Below are positions 1 through 11,840 of a stretch of 64,000 nucleotides of DNA, piece after piece (within the stretch, counting starts at the first letter, position 1; each line of letters begins with the position of its first letter). The stretch lies in the NCBI GenBank assembly GCA_029747015.1, contig JAKOGI010001351.1, forward strand, positions 190,000 to 253,999, in the 5' to 3' direction. Origin of the DNA: Carnegiea gigantea (taxonomy: Eukaryota > Streptophyta > Magnoliopsida > Caryophyllales > Cactaceae). The position numbers and the translations under genes were made by a program. The notes under the pieces are model-generated. The model was given only the letters and a program-made list of their open reading frames with translations. It was not told the origin of the DNA and did not search any database.

Positions 1-456
1 GTATCGCCTTGCCTGAGGGTTTTCCACGAACAGAAGCCTCATTTGGTGATACTCGATTTGATTTCTCTCGGTTATTGTGCTCGGTAGTTGTTGGGCAGCG
101 GTGGGAGCAATCAAAGCTGTATTGACCAGTTCAATAGCGGCATCGCTCCTCCCGAAGGGGGTATCTCCTAAGAAATCCACCCGTCCTTCTGCTAATATTA
201 GGAAATCCACTAATCCCTTGAAAGTAAACGGAGTGTAAGCTCCCCTGCGTACATGAAATAGACGGAGGATGGAGGTGACCTCGTTCCATCTTCCCGTGCA
301 AGGCATTGTTCGGATGAACTTGTAAGTCCAGTGGTTTTGAGTGACCCGTAAGGGTCTCCACTGGTTGCTCCTAATCATTGCTTCCCAAAAGATGATCGCA
401 TTCCACACAGCCAGCCAGAATGGAAGGCACTCGAAATCATCGATGCTAAACACCAT
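1..456 (-). CDS. Partial open reading frame at the gag position of the left retrotransposon
   Basis: A frame from an ATG at 456-454 stays open to the left edge (152 codons, no stop); only one earlier codon precedes it before a TGA at 465-463. It starts about 190 bases after the PBS, where gag or a gag extension would begin. The product has a tryptophan-rich start (PFWLAVWNAIIFWEAM near residues 12-27), then a basic segment (RLFHVRRG) and a hydrophobic stretch. I do not recognise a Retrotrans_gag motif, zinc knuckle or other domain in this part. It may be the N-terminus of gag or a separate 5' ORF. The uninterrupted frame suggests this element is younger than the others here, but the visible part is short. 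Confidence 0.5.
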   Translation of the reverse strand, partial: MVFSIDDFECLPFWLAVWNAIIFWEAMIRSNQWRPLRVTQNHWTYKFIRTMPCTGRWNEVTSILRLFHVRRGAYTPFTFKGLVDFLILAEGRVDFLGDTPFGRSDAAIELVNTALIAPTAAQQLPSTITERNQIEYHQMRLLFVENPQARRY

Positions 457-646
457 CCTACATCACCACACTGGATTAGGCATAGACTAACAAGCACGCA
501 TTTGAATGAGAGTCCTAAGCCATATTCTAGTTCGTGCCCATAAGTATGCAAAACAAGCACATAGTAAGCTCAAGTAAACACTTTAAGGCATATACTTTCA
601 CACCTTGATATACCTAAGGTCACATCTATATGCATATGCAACCTAT

Positions 647-660
647 GGCTCTGATACCAC
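647..660 (-). other. Primer-binding site, initiator tRNA-Met
   Basis: On the minus strand the sequence TGGTATCAGAGCC lies five bases after the LTR end at 665. This is the standard plant retrotransposon PBS complementary to the 3' end of initiator tRNA-Met. It fixes the element's orientation and the inner LTR boundary. Confidence 0.9.
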
Positions 661-664
661 CTAA

Positions 665-3600
665 TGTAACACCCCAACTACCTACCAGGGATGTCACACA
701 CTAGGATCCCCCAAGGGAGACCCCTAAGGCTCTTTCTGTAATTATTTTCTTTAGAAATTCCACCTAACTTTAATTTAGTTAGGGAATTCTGGAACGAAAC
801 AGCCAGAGTTCCGTCCATAATTACAACATTTCCAATATTTACATTATGAAGTTCAGGGTACCTGTGAACTTTTAACCAAAATACAAAATAACTAGGATTT
901 CCAACGAGTCACACACTCGCGGTGAGCGGTGAGGCTTAAGCCCTTTACAAACACTTATTACAAAAGATTTACATAGGTTTATACTACCAGAGCCACTGAG
1001 CCACTTTATGACCAATGTACGCACTTTGTTAAAACAAAACATCACTTCAGGTGGCTTCATAACTTCACATTACAGGCACATCTATGGAAGCAACTAGCGG
1101 TCCGTTCATTCTTCACCTGGGGGAAAAGGGAAAAAGGAAATGGAGTGAGCCACCACATGCTCAGTGAGTGTCCCTCCACTCCCTAAAACAAAACTTTACA
1201 GGCAATATTATTCATAATATTCACTTGGTAATACTATAGCTGTACTAAGTCATATATCACAGACCATGGACTCCTGGTGAGACACGCAAGAATGATAACT
1301 TTCTAGCGCTAATCAACGGTGGCAAGTTGAGATCTTGATTACACGTGATGTGATTATGAAACATCAACATTAGATGCGATATCACTTGTACATTCAATAT
1401 GCACTTTAGAAGTTATTACTTGAAGCACTGTGAACAATATGGCCACGTATAACTTTGAAGTCATGCTCATTTAACTATAAAGCCCGCAAGCTTACTTTGG
1501 AGCTATAAGTGCAGAAACCTTCTTTTCTCTTTTGGCAATCTTTTCTTAAAAAGCTTAAAGATTGACTTTCTTTCAAGAATTCCCTTCATGTTGGTCACTT
1601 TGGGCCCTTAAAACTTTCTTTCTTTCTGAATACTGAAAGGCCATAAGTTGACTATTTTCTCATTCTTGAGGAAAGTAATCTGGGCATAAGATCATTACGA
1701 AGTGCTGATTGAGAGAGATCTACACTCAATCCCAGTGAGATTAACTCACTCTAAGCTCTTACTCCCAGGATGGCAACTAACTTTTAGACCTTAACCCTCG
1801 TCAGGGTCTCTAGAGATTACTCTCTAGGTTAGGGATTCCCCCGTTCAAGTAGGTTCACTCCCATCTATTGTCCCTAAGCACTTATCTTAGCCATTTAAAC
1901 TGGTCATAACGACTAATAACTTGGTTACTTGTTTGGGTAAAAACCACTTGTCATACAACTCACACTTTTATAGAAAAACGTTTTAGGGATTCTCCTATTC
2001 AAGCAGGTTCACTCCCAAACAGTGGTTGTGTAGCTGAAAATAGGCCATTGCTTATTACTAGTCATGGCTATTACTGGTTTGAAAACACAAGAGGCATTCT
2101 TCGTCAAATCATCACCCATTCATGCATAATGTACCTTAATAAGGGAAGGGGGTTTTACACGTTTCACATACATACACTTCATAATCATTTCAACAACATA
2201 ATGAGCCACACATGGCCTCACAATCCACACGATTGCGGAAATTCCACAGCCCGGGCTCCCTCCTCACAAGCACCGTACCACAAAGACCTCGAACCACTCA
2301 TAGTTCTTCCTCAAACCATCCAACTACCATCTCGATTTCAATTTCACAATCTAGCAGCGTAATCACTATGATATACGGAAAGGCAATGCATAACTTACAC
2401 ACTTACCAATGCTCAACTTACCGATTAAATATTAGCAATTAGTAGAGCGCTGCAACTAACGGTTGTAACCGAGCACACATATATAACTATAAGCAAGCAC
2501 TCATACGGCTAAACTTAACAGGAAGCATGGGGGTGTGATTGGCATTCATGTCGGTTAGCTAGGAGTCGCAAACAAGTCATTCTAAAGCTAAACGTAACTC
2601 ACTAAATGGACAAGTGTTGGCTCCATGTTACATTTTCACGACGAACATAAAACGACTCACTTCAATCTAAAAACTTAGGCATGGATTAACTATACGCATT
2701 CGAATCAACGCTAAACACATATAATTCGCTTCGAATCAAGAACTTAGGCATAAATTAACTACGTGCATTCGAATTAACGCTGGACATATATAATTCGCTT
2801 CGAATCAAGAACTTAGGCATAAATTAACTACGTGCATTCGAATTAACACAAAACACATATAATTCACTTCGAATTACAATCTTAGGTATAAATTAACTAC
2901 ATGCATTCGAATTAACGCAAAACATATATAATTCACTTCGAATTAAGAACTTATGCATAAATTAACTACGTGCATTCGAATTAACGCAAAACACATATAA
3001 TTCACTTCGAATCAAGAACTTAGGCATAAATTAACTACATGCATTCGAATTAACGCTAAACACATATAATTCACTTCGAATTACAATCTCAGGCATAAAT
3101 TAACTACATGCATTCGACTTAACGCTAAATGCACGTAATTCACTTCGAATTACAATCTCAGGCATAAATTAACTGCATGAATCGAACCTAAACATGTATA
3201 GCTCACTTCTTGACATTTCTGACACATTTAGCGAACTCTAACTTGACATGCAACATCAATCTACTGAAAAACATTTTCAAAATTAATAATAGCTTAGGAG
3301 GGAGAAACACTTACCTGGAATCGCTTAATAACCCTCTCAATTGGCAGAAATTCACGCCTCAAATCCCCTTGAACTCGACCCTGGTTCGGCTACCCCCAGA
3401 ACCCGAAACGCTAGCTTCGACTTAGTGGCACTTTGGGCTGATTTTGGCAAGAATTCAACCCCCAATTTATAGAGGAGGTAGTGAGGGTTGTGGGTTGCCG
3501 GAATCCGGCACATGGGTGGCGGTTTTCGAGGGTTAGACGCGTGGTTTTTGGGCTGGGAGAAGTGGATGGTAGTGTGTTGTGGTTGTGGCGGTGGAGGACG

Positions 3601-4136
3601 CGTGTGGGTGGACCAGTGGTCCCTTTCTCTCGCCGGCGAAGGGTGGTGACGCCAGACACCGGCCACTGGTTGCCGGTGAGAGAAAGAGAGAGAGTGAGAG
3701 CGAGCGAGTTCGAGAGAGGGGGGAGGTTTCGGGGTCTCTGTGACCCAATAACAAGCCCCCTCCCCTTTTGTTCCCTTTTTTTTGGGGGGGGGCTAACTAA
3801 CATCATTCAACTAAATTCTGGTTCCATACTCGTTAACGGATAGGCTAAACTCGAGTTGAAACGACCTACAACTAACATTTTAATTTAAACTCTGGGGATT
3901 GACTAGGTAAAATGAAAAATGATTTTAAAAATTCAAGTTAGCATCGATTCAAAAATTTATAAATAAGTAACGTCAATAATCACATTAATCAAATAATCAT
4001 TCTTTTTAATGAAATTAATCGTTAAAAATTCACACATTCGACTTAATACCTTTGTCGAACAATAATTCAAATGCAACTAGTAAATTCAGCAACTGAAACA
4101 GTTAGTCAATAATAGAATGAAAGCGTGGCTCTTACA
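665..4136 (-). repeat. 5' LTR of left Tekay-like element (about 3.47 kb)
   Basis: The left end TGTAACACCCC is next to the PBS. The right end CTCTTACA meets Athila sequence at 4137. On the minus strand the LTR therefore runs TGTAAGAGCC...GGGTGTTACA. A segment near 1100-1190 (ACATGCTCAGTGAGTG followed by a pyrimidine tract) resembles the corresponding part of the solo LTR at 50880-50945, suggesting related LTRs. A GC-rich, GAGA-rich tract at 3480-3790 may belong to the transcribed part. Positions 2650-3200 hold a tandem repeat. Confidence 0.8.
2650..3200. repeat. 69-bp tandem repeat inside the LTR (about 8 copies)
   Basis: The unit contains ATAATTCACTTCGAAT, then AACTTAGGCATAAATTAACTAC, then GCATTCGAATTAACGC. 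The ATAATTC marker recurs at 2721, 2790 and 2859, a period of 69 bases, and continues with more divergence to about 3195. Each unit carries two TTCGAA palindromes or near-matches. No reading frame is conserved across the units. Confidence 0.9.
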
Positions 4137-6055
4137 CCATGGCAGCCAAGCATCACCTTCAGCCCAACAATCATCACCATCTCATCTACCCTCTCAACCA
4201 CACGGCCTTCTTGATAATCCACCCACACATCACATAATCATCCCATCATCACCTCCATACACTCCACGACATATCCTTCATCTCCTCACCTCATCATCAT
4301 AATTCATTACCATTATCATCAAAGTAGGGGTGCTCTATTTTATTTTAGTTTATTTTATTTCATTTTTTTTTGTGTTTGTTTAGTTGATTATTAAACATGA
4401 TTTATTTGGGTGAATTTTGTGATTTTATTTTTAATATGAGTGAGTAATTCCTTTTTACTTAGTATAATCTTCTTGAAGCCATGCTAAATTTACTATTTTG
4501 AAACAAGTTTTATGCTTTGTTGCCTAGTTGATTCATATTCATGATTCTATAGCGATTACCATTTATCGTTTATGATATTCATGTTAAATTAATTAGAATG
4601 CATGCTAGTTAGTTTAATACAATTTCAATTGATAGTTTAGAAGACTATAATACGTAAAAGTTATAGTCTTTTACACTTTGGTATCACCCTAATTAATCAT
4701 GGATGGCTCAAACCCATCTCTTTTAATGAGGTAATCGCTTTAGATCTTTGTTAAATCGCTGGTAAATTGGTTACAAAGTGTTAAATGATGTTTTTCTAAT
4801 TCTTAATGCTCTAGTTTAATTAAATTCTTGTGCTGGTGTGAGGGTTATCTAAACTATTAGGGTTTATATTAGGGCTGTACCTAATTAAACTAGAACTTAA
4901 GGAAAAAATGGGGAAGAACTATTGGTAGATGCCTTCTACAGTTCAATTCATGAATGAAATTAACTTGTGTGTTAATGATAAATATTAATTTGCATGGTGG
5001 ATTGAGATTATACTAAGTATCCTTCATAAATTTGACAATTTTTGATCATTGTTTGTTACTTAGAGTTAATTTGATTCGTTTGTTCTATTTTTATTAGCTT
5101 CAATATAATTTCAATCAAACCCCCCCTAAAAAGTATAGTCTTTTAGGAGTGTCTAGGTAATTTTAGATAGTTTAGATTTTGAGTTTTAGAGTGGTTATAA
5201 TTTTAGATTGATTTATATTCAGTTTTAGTATTTAATTACTGGTTTGTTAGAAATTAGGCTAACAATAGTTATTTTTGTTGTTTTTTGATTTTTATCAGTT
5301 CCTAAAGTTTATTTAGTGTCCCAGTCTGCCCATATTTAATTCCGTAATTTTTAGAAGTTATTTGATAATTTTTCAGAATTATTTTGTGAATTGAATATGT
5401 GCAGGTTTCTAGGTTATTAATTCTAAAAATTTTGATTTTAATTGTTAATTCATGAATATTAGGTATTGTTAAGTCCATAAAATTGTGTCCTAGAATTAGC
5501 GTAACTTTCGTGATTATTTTCATGTTTATATTTATGCAAATTATTTTATTTCTAATTTCATATTTAATATTCTGCATTGATATTCTGTGGTAATTTTCTG
5601 ATTTGATTTTTCTGAAATTATTTGGATACAATTGAGGAGTTATAAGCTCATATACCTGAAGAATAATATTTTATATTACTGTTTGACATTTTTAATATTT
5701 ATTTTCTGATTATTATTTGCTATTTTGATTTTTAATTAGAATTTCAGTTGCTCTTCTGTTTTTATTTTGCTAGATTATTTAGGAAAGCTTTTTACTGTTT
5801 CCTTTCCAGAATATAATCCAAATATTTAGGAGCATCATTGGGTGTTTTTTTTCCAGATTTTTATTCATTAGATTTTAATTATTTTAGAATTACTAAGATT
5901 AGAGTTAATAAATTGGATTAATAAGATCATTTAGGATTAAGCTAGCCTTTTTAAAACAATCTTCCCTCGTGGATGGATCCCTACTTCCCTATGCTATAAA
6001 AAGTACTTAATAACTAAAGTAGTGGTTAAATTTGTAGCTCTCGACAAGCTTAATA
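4137..6055 (+). repeat. Athila LTR 1 (right part; left part displaced by insertion)
   Basis: The sequence starts CCATGGCAGCCAAGC and aligns to LTR2 from about 9911 and LTR4 from about 21110 onward. It ends GCTTAATA, where the other copies have GCTTAACA, just before the PBS at 6061. About 340 bases of the LTR left end are missing here because the Tekay-like element sits at this point. Confidence 0.9.
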
Positions 6056-6060
6056 AATTT

Positions 6061-6079
6061 TGGCGCCGTTGTCGGGGAA
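6061..6079 (+). other. Primer-binding site, tRNA-Asp (Athila copy 1)
   Basis: TGGCGCCGTTGTCGGGGA lies five bases after the LTR end. It is complementary to the 3' end of plant tRNA-Asp, with one change from the usual GTTGCCGGGG. Athila-group elements use this primer. Confidence 0.9.
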
Positions 6080-6266
6080 AGAAAATAAAATTGCTAGTTA
6101 CTTCTATCTAATTTTACTACTTTTATTGTTTTTATTTTAATTTTTGCAGATTGTCCGAGACTAAGGAGTGGTAAGGAAATTGGAGAGGACAAGGAGCAGA
6201 CATTAGTAGATAAAAACAAAAAAGGTTGTCCTAATATCAGTAAGTCTTAAGATTAAAGAGGTAAGA

Positions 6267-8420
6267 ATGTCCACTTTTCGGGAACTTACTGCCCCTAACC
6301 TAGAAACCCAACCCATGTCCATTACTTATATTGCATTAGATAAACCTCTAAAAATGAACTCTGAATTCATCAATCTATTACCTAAGTTTCATGGATTAGC
6401 TGGAGAGGACCCATATCATCATATTAGTGAATTCCTTATTACATGCTCTGCTATAGTGCCTGAGGGGATTCCTGAGGACCAAATTAGATAGAGGGCCTTT
6501 CCCTTTTCTTTGCTTGGTAATGCTAAGGATTGGTTGTATTACATGCCTGCTGGATCTTTCTCTACATGGAGTGCATTGCATAAATCATTTTTAGAGAAAT
6601 TTTTTCCAGCATCCCGAGTGGGATCTATTAGGAAGGATATATGTGGAATCAAACAAATGAATGGGGAAACTTTTTGTGAGTACTGGGAAAGATTTAATAA
6701 ATTGTGTGCTAGTTGTCCCCAATATCAAATAACTGAACAGTTGTTGATTCAATATTTTTACGAGGGTTTGCTTCCTATGTATCGTAATATAGTTGATGCT
6801 GCTAGTGGAGGGGCTCTAGTCAATAAAGCTCCTGCAGAGGCTGGAAATTTATTCAATTTAATGGCCCAAAATACTCAGCAGTTTGGTGCTAGGGAGTCAT
6901 AAATTAAAAGGGTTAATGAGATTGGTTCTAGTTCATCTGTAGAGAGTTAGTTATCTTATATTACTGCTATGTTAAATGAGATTATCACTGGGGGAGTACA
7001 AAAAGTAGTCATTTGTGGCATTTGTTGCCTAGAGGGGCATCCTACTGATGCATATCCTACATTTCAAGAGGGTAATGTTAATGCTGTCTATTCTAACCAA
7101 GGTCAAAGGAGGTATGATCCCTATTCTAACACTTATAATAAAGGATGGAGAGACCACCCTAATCTTACGTATGACCCTCAAACCAATCCACCTGATTTTC
7201 ACCAAACATCACGTCAACCTTCTAATCAACACAGGACCAACTTCCTACTTGAACAAGTCCTTAAGAAGATGGATGATAGGTTCTAGATTTTGGAGACAAC
7301 TCTTAAGCAGGTTCAAGAGAAACAGACTGCAACTGATATCATAGTTAGCAACCTGCAGGCTCAAATGCAAAATAGGTTACCATCTCAGCCTTACCCTAAC
7401 TCTAAAGAGAATGTTAGTGCCATAACAATTAGGAGTGGGAAAGAGTTACAAGAGCCTAGGAAGAGTAGAGAGGTTGAGCTTGAGTTAGAGGTCAAAGGAG
7501 CTGAACTAGAGTTAAATATAGATTCTAATCAAACTACTAAGGAAATAGGAGAGAAGAAAAGAGAACCTTATAAACCAATTCCACCCTTTCCTAGTAGATT
7601 TCGAAACCCTAATTCTAAGGTGAATGAGGCTAACCAAGAAATCTTAGAGACATTAAAGAAGGTAGAGATCAACATACCTCTCCTTGATGCCATTAAACAG
7701 GTGCCTCGTTATGCTAAGTTCTTGAAAGAATTATGTACTACTAAAAGAAAATTAGTAGGGAATGAAAAGCTGACTGTGGGGGTATCTGCAGTTTTTCAAA
7801 GGAAACTTCCCCCTAAGTGCAAAGACCCAGGTGTATTCTCTGTTCCTTATAAAATAGGACATCTTTACTTTGATAAGGCTATGCTTGATTTGGGTGCTTC
7901 CATTAATGTCATGCCTAGGTCTGTTTATGACAAACTGAACTTAGGAGAATTAAAGAAAACTGGTGTAGTGCCTCAGTTAGCTGATAGGAGCAGTATTTAC
8001 CCAGATGTAGTGTTGGAGAATGTCTTAGTCCAAGTGAATGAACTTGTGTTTCCTGTTGATTTTTATGTGATGAACATGGGTGATACATGTCATGATATTC
8101 CCATCTTCCTAGCAGGCCATTTTTGAAAACAGTTAGGACTAAAATTGATGTGCATGAAGGAACATTAACCATGGAATTTGATGGTGAAGTGATTAAATTT
8201 AATATTTTTGATGCCATGAGATTCCTGCTGATGTGAGTTACGTGTATGCGCTTGATATTATTGCTGAATTGCCCCAAGATATTTATGACTTATCCAATGA
8301 AGATGAATTTTTGACTATACTTACTAAGAGACTTGATCAGGCTAAGTTTCAAAAAATGCCATATCAGATTAATGATGATTTATTAGAAGAGATCCGACTA
8401 GAGGATCCAAGAGCTTCATG
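6267..8420 (+). pseudogene. gag-pr: gag-protease, Athila copy 1 (broken)
   Basis: The start is the ATG in GTAAGAATGTCC, which all three copies keep. Gag (to 6902) has the Athila/Ty3 gag core, with the WLYYMPAGSFSTW and FLEKFFPASR segments. A CCHC knuckle (CX2CX4HX4C) follows at 7014-7055, but its last cysteine is tyrosine. A charged linker leads to an aspartic protease with a DLGASINVMP active site near 7888. In one frame there are stops at 6489 (TAG where the others have TTG), 6900 (TAA, shared by all copies), 6946 (TAG) and 7284 (TAG, where copy 3 has CAG). Two 1-bp deletions near 8112 and 8225 shift the protease tail. Nothing like RT follows; the frame ends at TGA 8419. Confidence 0.9.
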
Positions 8421-9577
8421 AAGTCGAGCCAACGACTACAAACAAAGGCACTGGTTGGGAGACAACCCAACGTTTTTAGGGAAGTAACTATTTAATTTTG
8501 GTTTTATTTTCATTATTTCTATCGTTTTGCATGCATTAGGGACAATGCGTGAATTAAGTGTGGGGGGGTGTATCCTGCATTTAATTCCTGCAGTATTCAT
8601 TCTGAAAGTTTTTTTTCCTTATAAATAATGCATGATATGAGTTTATGCTAGGCTTGCTTGTTTAAAATTTTTTTTATTTTCTTAGCTATTTTATAGTTTA
8701 TTCTTTTATGCGTGAAGACTTCTAAGCATGTTAGCTGTCTTTCAGAGAAGATTGAATTGATCCTCGTATATCTCTTTAGTGAGTAACTGTCATAATTATT
8801 CATCTTATTTTATCATGTTATATAGCCACATAGAGGTAATAAAATGACCTACCCATTTCCTAGACTATTGAATTAGTAGAATAACTTTAAAAAAAAGGAA
8901 AAAAAAAAAGAGCCAAAGTCGGGAATGACAAGTACCCCTTTGAGGCATGCGCTACTGGATGCCACCCTTTGAGGCAATATTGGCACTGGAAAGCTTACTT
9001 CCCATACTAGTGAGTCAATAAATTAAATAAAAGTATTGATGAAAATAAAATGTTTGCTCTAGCACCTCTATTCAGGTGAGTGTGAGACAGGGAATATTTA
9101 ATTTCTAAGACACGATATGGGCCTCGAATATGTGCACAAGTAGAGTTTGAAAAAAAAAAATGAAAGAGAAATAAGTACAAGGCAGGTTTAGAATCAATTC
9201 AATGAGTTATTCTATCTAGTTCAATAGTCTCTATCGCCATACCATGCCTAAATTATTCTATCTTAACTTTTTTTAGACCTCTTGATCGGTGTATGCATAA
9301 TTAGAAGATGTGGGTAATTATTGATCTTGTTACTTCATTATGGAAATATTGTGAGGTTGATGAATAAACTCTCTTATGGTAGTTTGATGTCTAGTAGTTA
9401 TTCACTTATAGCAGGAAAAACTAATTAATTTTCTATAATGCTATTTTTAAAGCAAGTCAAGGCCTATTATGAGCATCATAGTTATGCATGACTTTATAAG
9501 GAAGAAAGAAGGTAGGGTTTAGGTCGAGTCTAAGATTTCCTTGCACGAGGACGTCAAAGTCTAAGTGTGGGGGAATT
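8421..9577 (+). other. 3' untranslated region and polypurine tract, Athila copy 1
   Basis: There is no coding capacity here. After the stop comes a conserved segment with TTGGGAGACAACCCAA, an imperfect hairpin also present in copies 2 and 3. A first G-rich tract (TTAAGTGTGGGGGGGTG, about 8555) and a long A-rich tract (8888-8910) follow. The true PPT, AAGTGTGGGGGAATT, directly precedes LTR2 at 9578. The earlier G-run resembles this PPT and may be a second internal polypurine tract. Confidence 0.75.
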
Positions 9578-11835
9578 TGTTAAGCCAAAAATCATGCATT
9601 GTTTTAATAATTATTTCGATTATATTATATATTTTATTTCATCTAATTTACTTTAATTTATATATTTTTCAGGTTAGGCATTGTTTTAATAAAGAGGAGA
9701 AGACGATACTTGGGCAGAAGACGGTCCAAATAAGGATAATTATGAAGATATTGTCTAGGCGAGGATTTCAAGAGTTGGAGAACAGCTAGAAGTTTTGAGT
9801 GAGAAGAAGTTTAAGAAAGAAAGGAAGAAGGAAACCGTAATTACTAGCCCTAATTACACCCCTCCTTTCTTCCCTATATATATCATCATCACCATCACCA
9901 TAAGGATCATCACCCACGGCAGCCAAGCCTCACCTTCAGCCCAACAATCATCACCATCTCATCTACTCTCTCAATCACACGGCCTTCTTGATAATCGACC
10001 CACACATCACATAATCATCCCATCATCACCTCCATACACTCCACAACATATCCCTCATCTCCTCACCTCATCATCATAATTCATTACCATCATCATCAAA
10101 GTGGGGGTGCTCTATTTTATTTTAGTTTATTTTATTTCATTTTTTTTTGTGTTTGTTTAGTTGATTATTAAACATGATTTATTTGGGTGAATTTTGTGAT
10201 TTTATTTTTTATATGAGTGAGTAATTCCTTTTGACTTAGTATAATCTTCTTGAAGCCATGCTAAATTTACTATTTTGAAACAAGTTTTATGCTTTCTTGC
10301 CTAGTTGATTCATATTCATGATTCTATAGCGATTACCGTTTATCATTTATGATATTTGTGTTAAATTAATTAGAATGCATGCTAGTTAGTTTAATACAAT
10401 TTCGATTGATAGTTTAGAAGATTATAATACGTAAAAGTTATAATCTTTTAAGCCTAGGTATCACCCTAACTAATCATGGATGGCTCAAACCCATCTCTTT
10501 TAATTAGGTAATCGCTGTAGATCTTTGTTAAATCGATTTGCTGGTAAATTGGTTGCAAAGTGTTAAATGATGTTTTTCTAATTCTTAATGCTCTAGTTTG
10601 ATTAAATTCTTACGCTGGTGTGAGGGTTATCAAAACTAGTAGGGTTTATATTAGGGCTGGACCTAATTAAACTAGAATCTAAGGAAAAATAGGGAAGAAC
10701 CGCTGGTGGACGCCTTCTACAGTTTAACTCATGAATGAAATTAACTTGTGTATTAATGATAAATATTAATTTGCATGGTGGATTGAGATTATACTAAGTA
10801 TCCTTCATAAATTTGATAATTTTTTATCATTATTTGTCGCTTAGAGTTAATTTGATTAGTTTGTTCTATTTTTATTAGCTTCAATATAATTTCAATCAAA
10901 CCCCCCCCAAAGTATAGTCTTTTAGGAGTGTCTAGGTAATTTTAGATACTTTAGATTTTGATTTTTAGAGTGGTTATAATTTTAGATTGATTTATATTCA
11001 GTTTTAGTATTTAATTACCAGTTTGTTAGAAATTAGACTAAAAATAGTTATTTTTGTTCTTTTTTGATTTTTATCAGTTCCTAGAGTTTATTTAGTGTCC
11101 TAGTCTGCCCATATTTAATTTCGTAATTTTTGGAAGTTATTTGATAATTTTTCTGAATTATTTTGTGAATTGGATATGCGGAGGTTTTTAGGTTTTTAAT
11201 TCTAAAAATTTCGATTTTAACTGTTAATTCATGAATATTAGGTATTGTTAAGTCCATAAAATTGTGTCCTAGAATTAGGGTAACTTTTGTGATTATTTTC
11301 ATATTTATATTTATGCAGATTATTTTATTTCTAATTTCAGATTTAATATTCTGCATTGATATTTTGTGGTAATCTTCTGATTTGATTTTTCTAAAATTAT
11401 TTGGATACAATTGAGGAGTTATAAGCTCATATACCTGAAGAATAATATTTTAGGTTACTGTTTGTCATTTTTAATAGTTATTTTCTAATTATTATTTGCT
11501 GGCGTGATTTTTAATTAGAATTTGAGTTACTCTTCTGTTTTTATTTTGCTGGATTATTTAGGAAAGCTTTTTGCTGTTTCTTTTCCGGAATATAATCCAA
11601 ATATTTAGGAGCATCATTGGGTGTTTTTTTTTCCAGATTTTTATTCATTAGATTTTAATTATTTTAGAATTATTAAGATTAGATTTAATAAAGTGGATTA
11701 ATAAGATTATTTAGGATTAAGCTAGCCTTTTTAAAACAATCTTTCTTCGTGGATCGATCCCTACTTCCCTATGCTATAAAAAGTATTTAATAACCGAAAT
11801 AGTGGTTAAATTTGTAGCTCTCGACAAGCTTAACA
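9578..11835 (+). repeat. Athila LTR 2 (2258 bp)
   Basis: It starts TGTTAAGCC after the PPT and ends GCTTAACA before the PBS; these ends form an 8-bp terminal inverted repeat. Compared with LTR3 and LTR4 it lacks about 24 bases near 9694. A TATATATA box lies at 9875-9882, followed by a CATCATCACC-rich segment. It serves as 3' LTR of copy 1 and 5' LTR of copy 2. Confidence 0.93.
9875..9882 (+). promoter_or_regulatory. Putative LTR TATA box
   Basis: CTATATATATC lies about 300 bases into LTR2. LTR4 keeps TTATATATATC at the matching place, while LTR3 reads CTATGTGTATC and would be weakened. Position is inferred from sequence only. Confidence 0.5.
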
Positions 11836-11840
11836 AATTT

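Larger units (their letters stand above)
1..4136 (-). mobile_element. 5' portion of a Tekay-like Ty3/gypsy LTR retrotransposon (runs off left edge)
   Basis: Read on the minus strand, this is a 5' LTR (4136 to 665), a primer-binding site for initiator tRNA-Met (660-647), a short leader and an open reading frame running off the left edge. LTR ends of the type TGTAAC...GTTACA plus a tRNA-Met PBS are usual in plant chromoviruses such as Tekay/Del. No polymerase domain is in view, so the lineage is inferred from LTR style and length. The right end falls inside an Athila LTR: Athila sequence resumes at once at 4137 and matches the middle of the other Athila LTRs, so this is a nested insertion. The other half of the element and the 5-bp target duplication (expected CCATG) should lie left of the window. 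Confidence 0.75.

Noticed and set aside
2650..3200. CRISPR-like array from regular repeats (also 48895-49745)
   Set aside because: Units are contiguous with no unique spacers, lie in plant LTRs, and vary along their whole length.
3352..3843. Overlapping frames on both strands in the GC-rich part of the left LTR
   Set aside because: They lie within an LTR, overlap each other in several frames, end in a homopolymer run and show no recognised domain; GC-rich composition explains the lack of stops.
5302..5631. 109-codon antisense frame repeated in three Athila LTRs (also 11081-11410 and 22280-22609)
   Set aside because: It begins at TTG, not ATG; it is AT-rich (Ile/Asn/Lys), is stopped in LTR3, and lies antisense to the element. 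Similar length follows from LTR homology.
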